Assembly: GCA_003952965.2 (NCBI GenBank)
Contig: CM025853.1
Coordinates: 6,929,007-6,993,006, forward strand
DNA: 64,000 bases
Direction: 5' to 3'
Source: Morella rubra
Lineage: Eukaryota > Streptophyta > Magnoliopsida > Fagales > Myricaceae
This document shows, one piece after another, positions 12,555 through 22,397 of the stretch. The notes under the pieces are model-generated. The model saw only the letters and a program-made list of their open reading frames with translations, had not been told where the DNA came from and did not search any database. A program made the position numbers and the translations under genes. Numbering within the stretch: the first letter of the stretch is position 1; the number at the start of each line of letters is the position of its first letter.

Positions 12555-12980
12555 GAAAATATGGAGGCGCTACAACTAGAGCACAAGTCCAAGGGAGGGT
12601 CATTTACATAAGTGCAAATTTTCACAAACATCTTGGGGACAAAAGCAGGTTACGTGCATGGGTTAAGACGATCTGTGCGGCACATTGGACCATCTTCTTC
12701 AGTGTTGTCCATTGATCTTGTTCGAAAATTAGAGGAGGTAGAGTAGAGATAGAGGAGATGAGGGCTAGACAGATGGAATATGAATAACTGCTTATCAGAC
12801 GGATAGAAATGGAGCAGACGATGCATGGGCATCAACAGAATTTAGAGGAGCAGTAGTGAAAGCAGCAAGAGGAGCAAGAACAAAAGCTGCCACGAATGCA
12901 AGAAAAAATGCGTGAACAGATGATGGAACACATAAGGCAACTCACATCACATTTGATGCCCAAACGGAGATTTAGGTAGA
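12555..12980 (+). pseudogene. En/Spm transposase-like 3' exon, decayed
   Basis: After an acceptor-like CTTGTAG (12548-12554) the frame reads ENMEALQLEHKSKGGSFT, stop, then VQIFTNILGTKAGYVHGLRR, VRHIGPSSSVLSIDLVRKLE and E/R/Q-rich broken frames. This is the layout of the C-terminal region of the plant Ptta/En/Spm transposase family: a GTK-GYVxGLG-like segment followed by a Q/E-rich coiled coil. In-frame stops make it a pseudogene. It supports the CACTA assignment. Confidence 0.6.
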
Positions 12981-13246
12981 TTGTTTATTCCAGACTTGAC
13001 TTCTATTATGTATTTTATTTACTATTATGACTATTTCCATAATTTGTTTTATTTAAGATTATGTCCATTAAATATTTGTAGAGACAATTATTAATTCTAT
13101 TTTATAATTAATATAATTTCCTTACATCATGTGTAACTAAGATTTAAATGCATAATTTAAATAAATATAATAACGTCCAAACGACATAATAACTGTGCGT
13201 TAAATGAATAATTTAAATAAATATAAATAACATCTGGACAGACTAA

Positions 13247-13427
13247 GGGGATGTTTGTTTGCCAAAATTTTGGGGAATATTCCCGAAATTTTGGGAATTT
13301 TACTTTATTGAGATTTATTGGGGTTTGTGAAAAGTGAAGTGTGAATGTGTAAAAGTAAAAAATTTTGGAGTGTGTTTGTTTTGTTGGAAATTTTGATGCC
13401 CCAAAATATTGGGGAAACAAACACCCC
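13247..13427. mobile_element. MITE (~181 bp), G4TGTTTG termini
   Basis: The left end is GGGGATGTTTGTTT and the right end on the opposite strand is GGGGGTGTTTGTTT. Inner complementary blocks surround CCAAAATTTTGGGG and CCAATATTTTGGGG. CTAA lies on both sides (13243-13246, 13428-13431). No coding capacity. The termini resemble PIF/Harbinger or hAT MITEs; the superfamily is unassigned. Confidence 0.75.
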
Positions 13428-14055
13428 CTAAATAATCATTCGCATGGTTTGTTCCAAATATCGTCCCAAAGTTAATTATTGTCCACATGCCCTTTTTTAA
13501 TGATTGTCCGCATATTTACTAACTGTTCACACATTATATTCGCTGGCATTTTTTCTTTTCCTTGAAAATAGTGATCACATTCGAACTGTTGGACAAGTAG
13601 TCAGACGTTACATTCTGTGACACTTATTATTTCATCACAAATATGAAATATGTTGGAAACTTTAGTTTGGTCCCTACGCATGTGTTTCACTGACAAATTA
13701 GATTTTTATCACGCACCATAAGGCGTACGAACATGTTATCCGAACTAACCGAAAGCAACCCATGTGTGACGTTTGTGTAATCGTCACGCCAATTGAAAAT
13801 TGTCTGGACTCCTACTGTTACCATCCGAACGATTTTCCTGATAAAACCGACAAACCGTCACCCAAAACGTTGCGTGACACGGTTATAGTGACAAATCTCC
13901 TGTCAACGTGATTTTGATACGGAAAAATTTTGGTGACAAACTTTTTTCAACACCTAAAAGCAATTTTCTTATAGTGACAATTTACATACGCTGTGGCAAA
14001 CCGCGTTATGCGGTCAACAGAATATCACATACTTTTTCACTCTGCTAGCTACTCG

Positions 14056-14234
14056 AGGGTGCGTTTGAAGTGTAAAATTTTACGTTTTCTAAAATTTTAA
14101 CACAATAAAAAATTATAATATAATATCTTTCTTCTTCATTTTTTTTATTTTATAAATATAAATTTAAAATCATCTCTCTCTTCACTTTTTCACCAAATCT
14201 AATACCCTAAAATTTTAACAATCAAACACACCCT
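14056..14234. mobile_element. MITE (~179 bp)
   Basis: The termini AGGGTGCGTTTGA and, on the opposite strand, AGGGTGTGTTTGA form inverted repeats that extend to AAAATTTTA. The 3-mer TCG flanks both sides. The host sequence on either side shares GGTCAACAGAAT and GGCAAACCGCGTTA (13994 and 14275), showing a small older duplication around the site. Confidence 0.7.
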
Positions 14235-14423
14235 TCGGTCAACAGAATGACGCTGAGCAAAATACATATGTTATGGCAAACCGCGTTAGGACCCTTGACT
14301 CCCGTGGTTACCTACCAAAACACAACATGTTATTTGTTTGGTAGATGTTTAATTACTTATTTTATATTATTAATTTAACAGAAATAAGCAAGTGGCTCAT
14401 ATATTATAACAGGCACTGGAGGC

Positions 14424-14433
14424 ATATATATAA
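14424..14433 (+). promoter_or_regulatory. TATA box of the ankyrin gene (proposed)
   Basis: TATATATAAG is followed by GGG and unusually GC-rich DNA (CCGCGCGCGAGG) at 14484-14500, unlike the surrounding TE sequence. It sits ~160 bp upstream of a good splice donor (GTGAGTAA at 14584). It is proposed to drive the gene whose first coding exon is at 15109. No transcript data are available. Confidence 0.4.
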
Positions 14434-14454
14434 GGGTTTTGGGTAAGCATGCAT

Positions 14455-14583
14455 ACGCATTAATTCAAGTTCGTGGCCGTCAGTACCGCGCGCGAGGGAT
14501 CGTGACTACAACGATCTATAGACAGATTTACGAGCGGCATTCTTGTAAGGAGCTGGCTCGCCCGTCCGTCCAGTACACAGCTT
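14455..14583 (+). other. Putative 5' UTR exon
   Basis: This is a GC-richer stretch between the TATA box and donor GTGAGTAATA. An acceptor (GATTTCAG, ending 15046) and a start codon follow at 15109, giving an intron of ~463 bp. The start of transcription is a guess. Confidence 0.3.
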
Positions 14584-15046
14584 GTGAGTAATAACTTCTA
14601 ATTCTTTACCTTTAGCCTTAAATTATTCTCTTTCTGGAATTGTTTCATGAAATATTTAATTTTCAAAATAAGAATTGAGATCTTAAGAAGAGAAGAAAAC
14701 GACCTATTATATTATATATAGACAAAATCTCCTTTCTCATTTTGGGATATAGCTAGAAAAGGCAGCACATTTAATTGGACGGCTCTGATATCTCCTTAGT
14801 ACAAGTCAATTCATCAATGACAAGGTATATATAGGACATGACTTAATAATTTGGAATTACCTAGCACTAATTGAGGCTCGTCCTAACTAATATTTGAGCT
14901 TCCTCAATTGCTTCCTGGCGCTTTATAATATATATGCTTCTGTTAACTTATATATATGACTTTTCGTTTTCTTTGTCATTGGTTTTTGTTCTGCACTTTT
15001 GCACTGAATTGAACATCTGAGTTCTCCAATCTTATTTTTGATTCAG

Positions 15047-15143
15047 GATACGTTGTGGCCCTTATATATTAGACTTTTTTTTTTTTTTTTTTGCTTCAAA
15101 AGTCCTTAATGGAAGACAAAGACTCACAACGGGCCGGGAACAG
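15047..15143 (+). CDS. First coding exon of ankyrin-PGG gene (proposed)
   Basis: After acceptor TTCAG at 15046 the exon carries ATG at 15109 and encodes MEDKDSQRAGN plus two bases, ending in CAG before donor GTGAGG at 15144. The coding part is 35 nt, so the intron phase is 2. The next candidate exon, at 51988, begins with G after acceptor GGTAG. The split codon AG+G gives Arg and the frame runs straight into NKIEDDADKVYKAVRSGHW. That phase fit and the sense of the join support one gene. The alternative is chance: 11 codons are weak evidence alone, and the intron would be ~36.8 kb, filled with the transposons described here. Confidence 0.4.
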
Positions 15144-15918
15144 GTGAGGCTATAGCAGCTTTCTCAGATAAAACATATTTGTTTTACTTTTTTTTTTCTT
15201 TTTTTTTTAAAAAATAAAAATAGCATTAATTAGTCTTTTGGGGAGAAAATTATATATATTGCTATGAACCAAGTAATGAAAATATTGCTAGTTAGTATGA
15301 ATTAAAAAAAAAAAAACCCATATTCTTGTCCACAAAATTATATATATTGCTATAAACATATTATTGCATGTATGTGTAGAAAAGATGATCCACAGAAAAT
15401 GGGTGCAAAATTTATTTTAGAAGTTTGATATGTGATCTACGGAAATAATTATATTTATAATAAATCGACTTAGATATGCTTTTCTGAATTTGAAAAATAT
15501 GCCACCTCATTTATCAAGGTGAGTGTTTTTGTTTTTAAATTCGGAAAAGCAAATTTATGAGAATAAAAGAAGAGTCACCTTGTCTTTTTTATTTAATAAG
15601 TTAGGTGGACGTTCGTCTTGGTACAGACAACCACAAAAACATTTTGAACTTAGAAGAGCCAGCAAGGAGGGGAAGAATTAAGATCGTGCAATGACATAAG
15701 AGCGGATAACTAAATATATAGAATATTGACAAGCAAAACTTATGCCAAAAAAAAAAAAAAAACAGGACAGGTTTTTAATTGTTATTTTCCCACATATATA
15801 CTAACCTGATAATTGGTTAACAAATGAAATCAGAAGAAGGCATAGTCTTTATTTCATTCCCAGGTACGTACAATGCTCGGTTGAGGAGGGAATATGCTTG
15901 GAATTCACCTATGTGGAC
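15144..15918. other. Intronic AT-rich DNA
   Basis: T-rich runs, two copies of TATATATTGCTAT (about 15252 and 15342) and no coding signal. Consistent with the 5' part of the proposed large intron. Confidence 0.4.
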
Positions 15919-17607
15919 TTTTTTTTTTTTTTTTTTTCTAAGCAAAGTCAATAACATTAAATAAAAACGAAACCGTCTGAAAATTACATCACGCGGGATG
16001 AGAAAGATCATCCGCATTAATAACCAACAGTGGTAAACAACTAATAGAAAGGAAACCAAACAAGAAAACAGAAGCAATCCAAGCAGCCATCTGATGTGCC
16101 ATTCGGTTTTGCCGGTGGGGGATCCATCTTAATTTCCACCTGCAGTGACGCGCTAGGAGGGACCTGATCTGGTTAACGTAGAAAACAAGGGGTCCCTCAG
16201 AGACAGAAGAAGTATCATCGATGAAGTTGCAAGAGATCAATGAGTCGCTTTCAAACGTCACGAGCGGAAAATTGAGTTCTTCAGCAGTGTGGAGCCCAAG
16301 GAGAATGGCCTTCAACTCCGCAAGGAGGGGGTTGGAGGAGCACAGAAAATCACTACGGGCAGCAATAATACAACCCCGGTGATCTCTAGCAATCGAGGCT
16401 AGATAACTAGCATTAGAGCGAATAGCAGCATCGCAATTGAACTTCACATGACCTGCCGAGGGGGGAGCCCAGGGAGGGGTCAAACGCAGAGAATGATCCT
16501 TCCAGGCTCCACGATGCTCAAAAAACCGTCTTTTGAGGGTGATGGACAGAGAAGAAGGAATGGGGTGCAAATCCTCATGAACCACCAGGTTACGAGCATG
16601 CCAAGTAATGTAAAGAATGAGGGCAGCTTGCAGAAGGAAGTCTCTTTCAAGGGCACGGGGCAGAGCTAGGGTCGCAGGAGCAGTCAGAATAATCATCATC
16701 CACGACTGAATATTAAGATCATGCATACCGTCCAAACGAAGAGGCCAGAAAGCCTCAGCCCAAAGGATTTTGGCAAAAAGGCATTGGAACGCAAGATGTT
16801 CCACGGTTTCCACCTCAGATTTGCATAAGGGGCACAGGAAAAAATCATCCTCCCTGTGGTCCGGCAGAAAAAAGAGTTTTGCTTTGACGGGTAAAGCTTT
16901 ACTAGCAAATTTCCAGAGTAGAAGCTTAAGCCTAGCTTGAAGATTAGCCTTCCAGATCTTCGACCAATCAAAAGCAGAGGGCAGGAAGCGAGGGGCTTGA
17001 TCACAAAGGTATGCAGACTTCACAGTGAAGGCACCAGAGTTGTCACAGTTCCAACGAAGCAAGTCCGAGGGTTGAGGTGAGTTAAGAGGTATTGCCAGAA
17101 TGTTGGTGGCACACATAGGATTGAAGAGAGAGCTCACTAAGGGCCAGTTCCACTGCTGAAGACCAGGGAGAATCAAGTCACTCACAGAGACCAATAAAGA
17201 CCCAGGGGGCGGGGCAGTTCCGCTGGGCAGAGCTCGAAAATTATGCATCCCTGGAATCCAGGGGTCAGACCAAATTTTAATATTCTTCCCATCCTTGACT
17301 TCAAAAAGAGCCCCTTTCGCCAGAATATCTTGACACTTCAAAATTCCTTGCCATAACCAGGAACACCCATGGGTGGGTCGACATGAAACAATAGAGGAAG
17401 AGCCGCGCATATATTTAGCGCTAAGAGCTTGCACCCAGAGATCCTGAGGGCGCGAGCTTAAAAGCCAACCCAACTTTGCTATGAGTGCTCGGTTCATATC
17501 ATACATCCGTCTTAAGCCCAAACCACCCAAGTCTTTTGGCGAACAAATATGCGACCAAGCCAAAGGCGTAATAATAATGTGCTCGCTGAAGCATTTAAAA
17601 AAATTCA
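15919..17607 (-). mobile_element. LINE-1 (RTE/L1-type) 3' half, minus strand
   Basis: The plus strand has a T run at ~15919-15938, the poly(A) tail of an element on the minus strand. A long open frame ends at 15989 (LSHPA, stop). LINE-like similarity begins around 17607 (NFFKCFSEHIIITPLAWSHI, then CSPKDLGGLGLRRMYDMNRA). The zinc-binding RVT region (FFLCPLCKSEVETVEHLAFQ) and the RNase H-like domain (VKFNCDAAIRSN, LLAELKAILLGLHTAEELN, FESDSLISCNFIDD) follow. About 540 codons are uninterrupted. The RT catalytic part is missing, so the copy is 5'-truncated, the usual outcome of target-primed reverse transcription. No clear TSD was found. Confidence 0.85.
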
Positions 17608-17770
17608 CGATCCTCTTGTAATCATGAGGTTTGGGAGAGAATTCTTCATAGTTTGAATGTCCAGATGCTATTTTTGTGAACATGATGGTAAAGCAGAGCA
17701 GGGAGGGCATCAAGAGAGTCTTGTTTACAGAGACAGTTGAAGCCTCGTCATAAGGAACTATTGCTCCCAA
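15989..17770 (-). CDS. LINE ORF2 C-terminal fragment (593-codon frame)
   Basis: The open frame starts at Met 17770. The first ~56 residues (GAIVPYDEASTVSVNK, NYEEFSPKPHDYKR) do not resemble LINE reverse transcriptase and probably come from the sequence into which the LINE inserted. From about residue 57 it is LINE: the conserved GGLGLR/MNRAL block, then zf-RVT (C-x2-C ... H-x4-C, residues ~310-335) and a plant LINE RNase H domain with Asp in FNCDA, Glu in LLAELKA and Asp in ESDSL. An open frame of this length implies a fairly recent insertion or chance survival. Without the RT domain it cannot mobilise itself. Confidence 0.7.
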   Translation of the reverse strand: MGAIVPYDEASTVSVNKTLLMPSLLCFTIMFTKIASGHSNYEEFSPKPHDYKRIVNFFKCFSEHIIITPLAWSHICSPKDLGGLGLRRMYDMNRALIAKLGWLLSSRPQDLWVQALSAKYMRGSSSIVSCRPTHGCSWLWQGILKCQDILAKGALFEVKDGKNIKIWSDPWIPGMHNFRALPSGTAPPPGSLLVSVSDLILPGLQQWNWPLVSSLFNPMCATNILAIPLNSPQPSDLLRWNCDNSGAFTVKSAYLCDQAPRFLPSAFDWSKIWKANLQARLKLLLWKFASKALPVKAKLFFLPDHREDDFFLCPLCKSEVETVEHLAFQCLFAKILWAEAFWPLRLDGMHDLNIQSWMMIILTAPATLALPRALERDFLLQAALILYITWHARNLVVHEDLHPIPSSLSITLKRRFFEHRGAWKDHSLRLTPPWAPPSAGHVKFNCDAAIRSNASYLASIARDHRGCIIAARSDFLCSSNPLLAELKAILLGLHTAEELNFPLVTFESDSLISCNFIDDTSSVSEGPLVFYVNQIRSLLARHCRWKLRWIPHRQNRMAHQMAAWIASVFLFGFLSISCLPLLVINADDLSHPA

Positions 17771-18018
17771 TTCTTGTCCTGAAGTGCTTTCTTCTGGCAG
17801 TCAAGATTAGGAGTGTTCTGCGCTTGCACCTGCAAACTCGACCAACATAAGTGGAGAAGAAGTGCCAATGAATTATTGTTACTTTTGGGAAATATTTGAA
17901 GCTCTGAAGTCACCGGATAATGGAAGTGATCCAAAGAGCAAAAAATTCCTCTGTTTCCACTTCCTATGCACGAAAATCCTGCGCTAGCTTCGGCTAGCTT
18001 CTTTGGGCATGAAAGCAT
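17608..18018 (-). other. Unidentified minus-strand open segment
   Basis: A frame from Met 18018 to a stop at 17758 encodes MLSCPKKLAEASAGFSC, then FPKSNNNSLALLLHLCWSSL and NTPNLDCQKKALQDKNW. A second frame from 17770 overlaps it. The residue mix looks protein-like rather than random AT-rich, and acceptor-like TTTGCAG and ACTTCAG occur within it. It may be the remains of host exons joined to the LINE. I do not recognise the family. Confidence 0.3.
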
Positions 18019-18932
18019 TAATATGGCTGTATAAAAACATTAATGTGGCTGTATGAAAGCAATATATCGTTACATTTGCTTCTTTGCTTCGTGGTCATGC
18101 CTTGATGAGCTTGCGGAGATCCTGCCTTGTACGAAAACTAGTCTGTGTATAAAAGCTCTACTGGAAAGCCCAACGGGAAGAGGCTGTTAACTGTTAAGGT
18201 TTTGAAGTGGCTCTTTGTTTGGGAATATTTTTAGTTGGCTTTGTATGTAATTTAGTTTTAATTCTTGAGATGTTAAGGTAAATGAAGCATCTTTGAAGAA
18301 TTTAAGACAGCAGCACAAAGACACATCTGGACATGTTTTTCTGTGTGGTAAGTCTGATTGAAGTAAGTTCGGGATTAGTTAACGCAAATAGAAAATGCTG
18401 ATTTTTTCCAAAGAAAAGTCAAGTTAGCTGAAAGTCAGATGCAAGTTAGACAGAATCGCGATTTGAAGCATTGCTGTAACAGATTTTAGTAAGACCGTTT
18501 CTAATTAATTAAGTGATGCCAAGAAGGCCTCGAAACTTCCACTTTTAACTATGAAACACCCTCAACATATAACCCTATGATTTTATTATTGTTCTTTACT
18601 CAGAAAAATCCATAAATCGAGTATTCAATGAAAAACCCTTTCTTGAGACTTTCTGCCATTTTTCTGATGTTTGTGTGAACTAACGATGAAGCCTTGAAGA
18701 TTTATCCCCTCTCTTTAGGATTCTTAGTTCATAGTTGATCACCCTTGGTTATTCCTCAAACGAAATTCGAGATCTTCGGAAGTTGCTGACAACCTTGATG
18801 TAATAATCAAAATAATCCAACTTAGACTTGCTCTATGCGGTAGCCAGGCCAGACCGTTAAGGTTCTTCATATTACCTCTTCTCGAACAAACCCGTTCTTC
18901 AACACCAGAACTTTGACAGCCAAATTCTTCAG
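18019..18932. other. Unannotated stretch
   Basis: Moderately AT-rich with repeated 'taatatggctgtat' near 18010-18050. No credible ORF or TE terminus was recognised. It may be UTR or intron. Confidence 0.4.
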
Positions 18933-19310
18933 CACTCTAAATGCTTCACAATGAAATATTGGATTCAACGATGATTGTATGAGAGAAAATATGGTCGATC
19001 TATATCTGAAATTTCTAAGGTATTTTTATCTCTTAATGGAGGTTCATAGGATGTTCAAGTTGGCCTCCTTAGGGCTACAAGACCACATTGTAAAATATTT
19101 AAAGGATATCTTGAGTTTCAACACTCTAAATGCTTCACAATGAAAGATTGGATTCAACGATGATTGTATGAGAGAAAATATGGTTGATCTATATCTGAAA
19201 TTTCTAAGGTATTTTTATCTCTTAATGGAGGTTCATTGGATGTTCAAGTTGGCCTCCTTAGGGCTACAAGACCATAGTGTAAAATATTTAAAGGATATCT
19301 TGAGTTTCAA
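18933..19310. repeat. 189-bp perfect-period tandem duplication
   Basis: Copy 1 spans 18933-19121 and copy 2 spans 19122-19310. Both start CACTCTAAATGCTTCACAAT and end at GATATCTTGAGTTTCA. They differ at only about four positions, so the event is young relative to the surrounding debris. No gene is involved. Confidence 0.95.
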
Positions 19311-19805
19311 GTGGAATGAGACTCTAAAAAGTAGGGTATTCTGAAAATCAACTTGTTGTAGAATTCTTTTCTCGAACAACCTCTTGAGAGACTACTTATT
19401 CACTTGAATACTTTAATCAAACGTATTGATAAAAAATTACAACTCAATTTGGACTTACTTTATGCCAATTACGTAATGAGTAACTGACTCAGCGAAAGAG
19501 TAGTTTAAGGGAGAGCAAATACATTGTTGCTGTGAGGCGGAGATGTTCTAATTTTATTTTAGGAAAAATTACAAACCACCAACTACGTTTTAGTGCCTTT
19601 TTAAAAAGCTCCCTAGGTTTTAAAAAATACAAAATAAAAAAGCTCAATTGGTTTGTCATTTTGATACGAAACCTCATTCGACCTAATGTCATTAGACTTA
19701 TGTAACGGAAAATTTATCCCGTCCAATCGTAACTTAACATGTGTCACAAAATAATTAAAAAATATAAATTAAATCTAAAATAAATAAATCAAATATAATT
19801 AATAC

Positions 19806-20137
19806 TTAAAAAAAGGGCAAAAGTTCGGGGATTCCTCCTCTCTCCCGCCCAACACCTGGTGGAGGAGGGACTCCTCCCCACCCCTCTGGCGGGTGGCCAG
19901 CATAGGAAGGATCCCTCCCTCCTCCACGACCATCCCCATGCCACGACGTTACTTGGAAGGCATTCTTGCCTAACAGAACAAAGCCAAAAGGAAAAAGTAA
20001 ATGCGAAAAAACTGTATTAAAGATCTTCAACCAAGCAAAGACAGACTGATAGAGAGAGAAAAAGAGGGGTAGAGTCTCCAACCTCAGGCCCAGACTTTTG
20101 CCGCACTGCTCGTTTTCTGAGCAAAGAATTTCCAAAT

Positions 20138-20170
<33 letters not shown>

Positions 20171-20280
20171 AGAGTAAAGGATAAGAAAGCAAGAGATAAA
20201 GAGGGAGATATTCTGGTCGAAATTCTAAATTCAAAGGAGATGAGAAGCTTTGATCTCACCGGAGACACCAATTGTCTTTT
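19806..20280 (-). other. UTR-like captured sequence with (GA)n
   Basis: GC-richer than its neighbours. On the minus strand it reads like a plant 5' UTR: a CT-rich leader with a (CT)n microsatellite (20137-20175), then TTTGTTCTGTTAGGC and ATGCCTTCCAAG before GTAACG. There is no long protein; frames over the CT repeat give Ser/Leu runs. It may be a gene fragment carried inside the flanking inverted repeats. Function unknown. Confidence 0.3.
20137..20175. repeat. (GA)n microsatellite
   Basis: About 39 bp of GA dinucleotides with one GGA interruption near 20150. Confidence 0.95.
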
Positions 20281-20373
20281 CTGATATAGGCATGCTTTGT
20301 TTATAGCACCTTTTTCTTAATGGAAATTCTAATGGTCTGTCATTTTGAATTTTTTTTAGGGGAGAGTGAGGTG

Positions 20374-22392
20374 GATCGTAGCACCCTGAATTTTCTTCTT
20401 ATTATTTAAGTATTATTTTTACTGAATTTCGAATTATTTAAAAAAGTTATCCGGTCTTAAAGTGTTTAAAGTTTGTAATATTGATTTGAATTGAAAAGGT
20501 TATCTTTTTAAAAGTGTTTGAAATTTGAAGAAGAGATATTTCATCTTTATCTCTTTAGATTTTAAAGTTTAAATTTTAAATACTTCTAGAATATGTTTGA
20601 ATTTTAAAATGGATAGCAACACAATCTTGTATCTTTTCATATTTAGAGTCATTCTTTAATTAAGGTTGCAATCTAATCTTTTATAAATCCTTTGTTAGTC
20701 TCTGCGATGCATGTTGATTGGGAGAATGAGAAATCAAGCGTCTTTTTGAAGGTTCTAGTCTAGTTTCTTGAGGTCTTGGAGGTTAATTGATAAAGGGTTC
20801 AAGTGTTATGGAGGGCGAGGTAAGCGGGGTTATTATGCTAGATTTTCCTAAAAGACCGAGGTGATATTTGAGAATTGCATGTCTTATTGAAAACCCTCGG
20901 AGTTTTATGTGCATTACTTATGATAAAATTGTCAAAGATTATAGCATGAAATGCGTAAACATGAGCCTATTTTTATGTCCAATGACCTTACATGATGTTT
21001 TTTGTGTTTAAATCAAAGCTTTTGCTGTTTATTATTATTTAAGATTTGTGCATTATGTTTCAAGAAAAGAATAGACAGATGCAAGGTTCAAAGTGATGTT
21101 TATAGTATGATATTGTGAGACCCCGACCTTATTTCTATCATTGTAAAAAAAAAAAAAAAATTATGACTTCTTAAGTGTGTGTGTATTACTCTAATTATTG
21201 AGAAAGGCATGTATGGGTAAATTAATCTAAAATTTTGTCTAGGTGGAATGTTCCCCCTAGCATTTTTATGCATCTTTAGCTATGATTTACATGTTATATC
21301 GTTTGCAATTTTAATAGTATTAAATTTGAGTATTTGGGATTAATTAAACTAATCATTTTAATTGTTGGAATATATCTCTAAGTTTGCAATATTTGGAAGA
21401 AATTGAATTAGGGACTTTGACTCTTGAAAAATGTGTGAAAGGCATGTTGGGGTTAATAATAATGAAGTGGCAGAAAAAAAAAAAGGAAAAGAAAATGGGG
21501 AAATCACGTGAAGGAGGGAAAACAAGGAGGGAGGGCAGCCTTGTCTTTTCCCCCCAAAACACTTCACACCTAAACCACCCCCCCTTTTGCCGCACACTTC
21601 ACACTCCCTTCCCTCACTCTTTTGCCCTAACTCACTCACACACCCGAAGAGAAGAAGAGAGAAGAGGAAGAAGCCGAAGAAGAAGAAGAAGAGAAGAAGA
21701 GAAGAAGGAGAAGAAGGGGAAAACCAAGATAAGCCAAGGTAAAGGGGGATCTAACATTTGGATTCAAAATTTTCGTGTGGGTAAATTGTTAGAAGTTAGT
21801 TTCGGTTCCTATCCTCTGTTTTTGTTTGCTGCATGTTGGATTTGAGTTTGCTGGATGTTGGATTTGAGTTGATGAGTTGGGAATGAAAGGTAGGCATGCA
21901 AAGTGTTTGTTGGAAAGCCTAAGCATGTTGGATTTGAGTTTATGAGTTGGGAATGAAAGGTAGGCATGCAAAGTGTTTGTTGGAAAGCCTAAAAGAAAGG
22001 ATGATGCAATAATTTTGGCTTGATGATTATAGAACCATGATATTGCTGTAAGTTGTGTAAAAGTAGGGGATTTTTAAGAGAATAGCTTCTATTGTAAAGT
22101 GTAGGCAAGAGCTGAAACTTGTTTTGCACATGCATGGCCGGGTAGGTGATGTTGAAATTGGGGAAAACACTTGCTGTTGACCGAATGTGTTCACTGCCTT
22201 ATTTCTTGCATGTTTCTCTTGCATGTTTCTCTTGATGGTAGCTTGCTGTAGGTATCTTGCATGTAGGTAAAGTGGTAGACCAGCAAGCTAAACACTTAAA
22301 GGGATTGGACTATACTTGGAGAATAAAGAGATTGTGCTTTGTGAAACAAGGAGAATGGTAATTAGGCATGTTTTAGGTTGCTGAGTTGCAAC
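20374..22392. mobile_element. LTR-retrotransposon-derived debris
   Basis: GTAGCACCCTGAA at 20374 and TGTGAGACCCCGACC at 21116 resemble gypsy LTR starts (TGTNACRCCCCGA). An A run lies at ~21146 and a GAA-rich tract at 21655-21720. No gag, pol, PBS or PPT could be read. ORFs over the purine tract (21384-21845) are low-complexity. Confidence 0.4.
21855..21993. repeat. 70-bp tandem duplication
   Basis: The block ATGTTGGATTTGAGTT ... GTTGGAAAGCCTAA occurs at ~21855-21922 and again at ~21925-21992, with one substitution (GATGAG versus TATGAG) and a short offset. A third partial copy of the first 16 bp precedes it at ~21833. Confidence 0.9.
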
Positions 22393-22397
22393 CGAAC

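Larger units (their letters stand above)
12520..13976. mobile_element. Right end of a second CACTA element
   Basis: The minus strand from 13976 reads CACTATAAGAAAATTGCTTT, a CACTA-type terminus. Tandem GTCACC/GTGACA and GTCCGAAC subterminal motifs precede it. It matches the left end at 3834 less well than the 12519 terminus does, so it probably belongs to another element whose left end lies outside or was lost. The next bases are ACA. It contains a transposase-like exon (12555-12980) and a MITE. Confidence 0.55.

Noticed and set aside
3834-13976. One single CACTA element
   Set aside because: The 13976 terminus matches 3834 less well than 12519 does, and neither gives a matching TSD; treated as two partly overlapping remnants.
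15919-17607. TSD around the LINE
   Set aside because: Compared ~20 bp beside the T-run with the region around 17607; no convincing match.
19806-20234. 142-codon minus ORF
   Set aside because: Built over a CT microsatellite and C/G-rich leader, giving Ser/Leu runs and a poly-Gly/Pro tail.
21384-21845. 153-codon ORF
   Set aside because: Runs through the GAA/AGA purine tract (poly-Arg/Glu/Lys); no domain.
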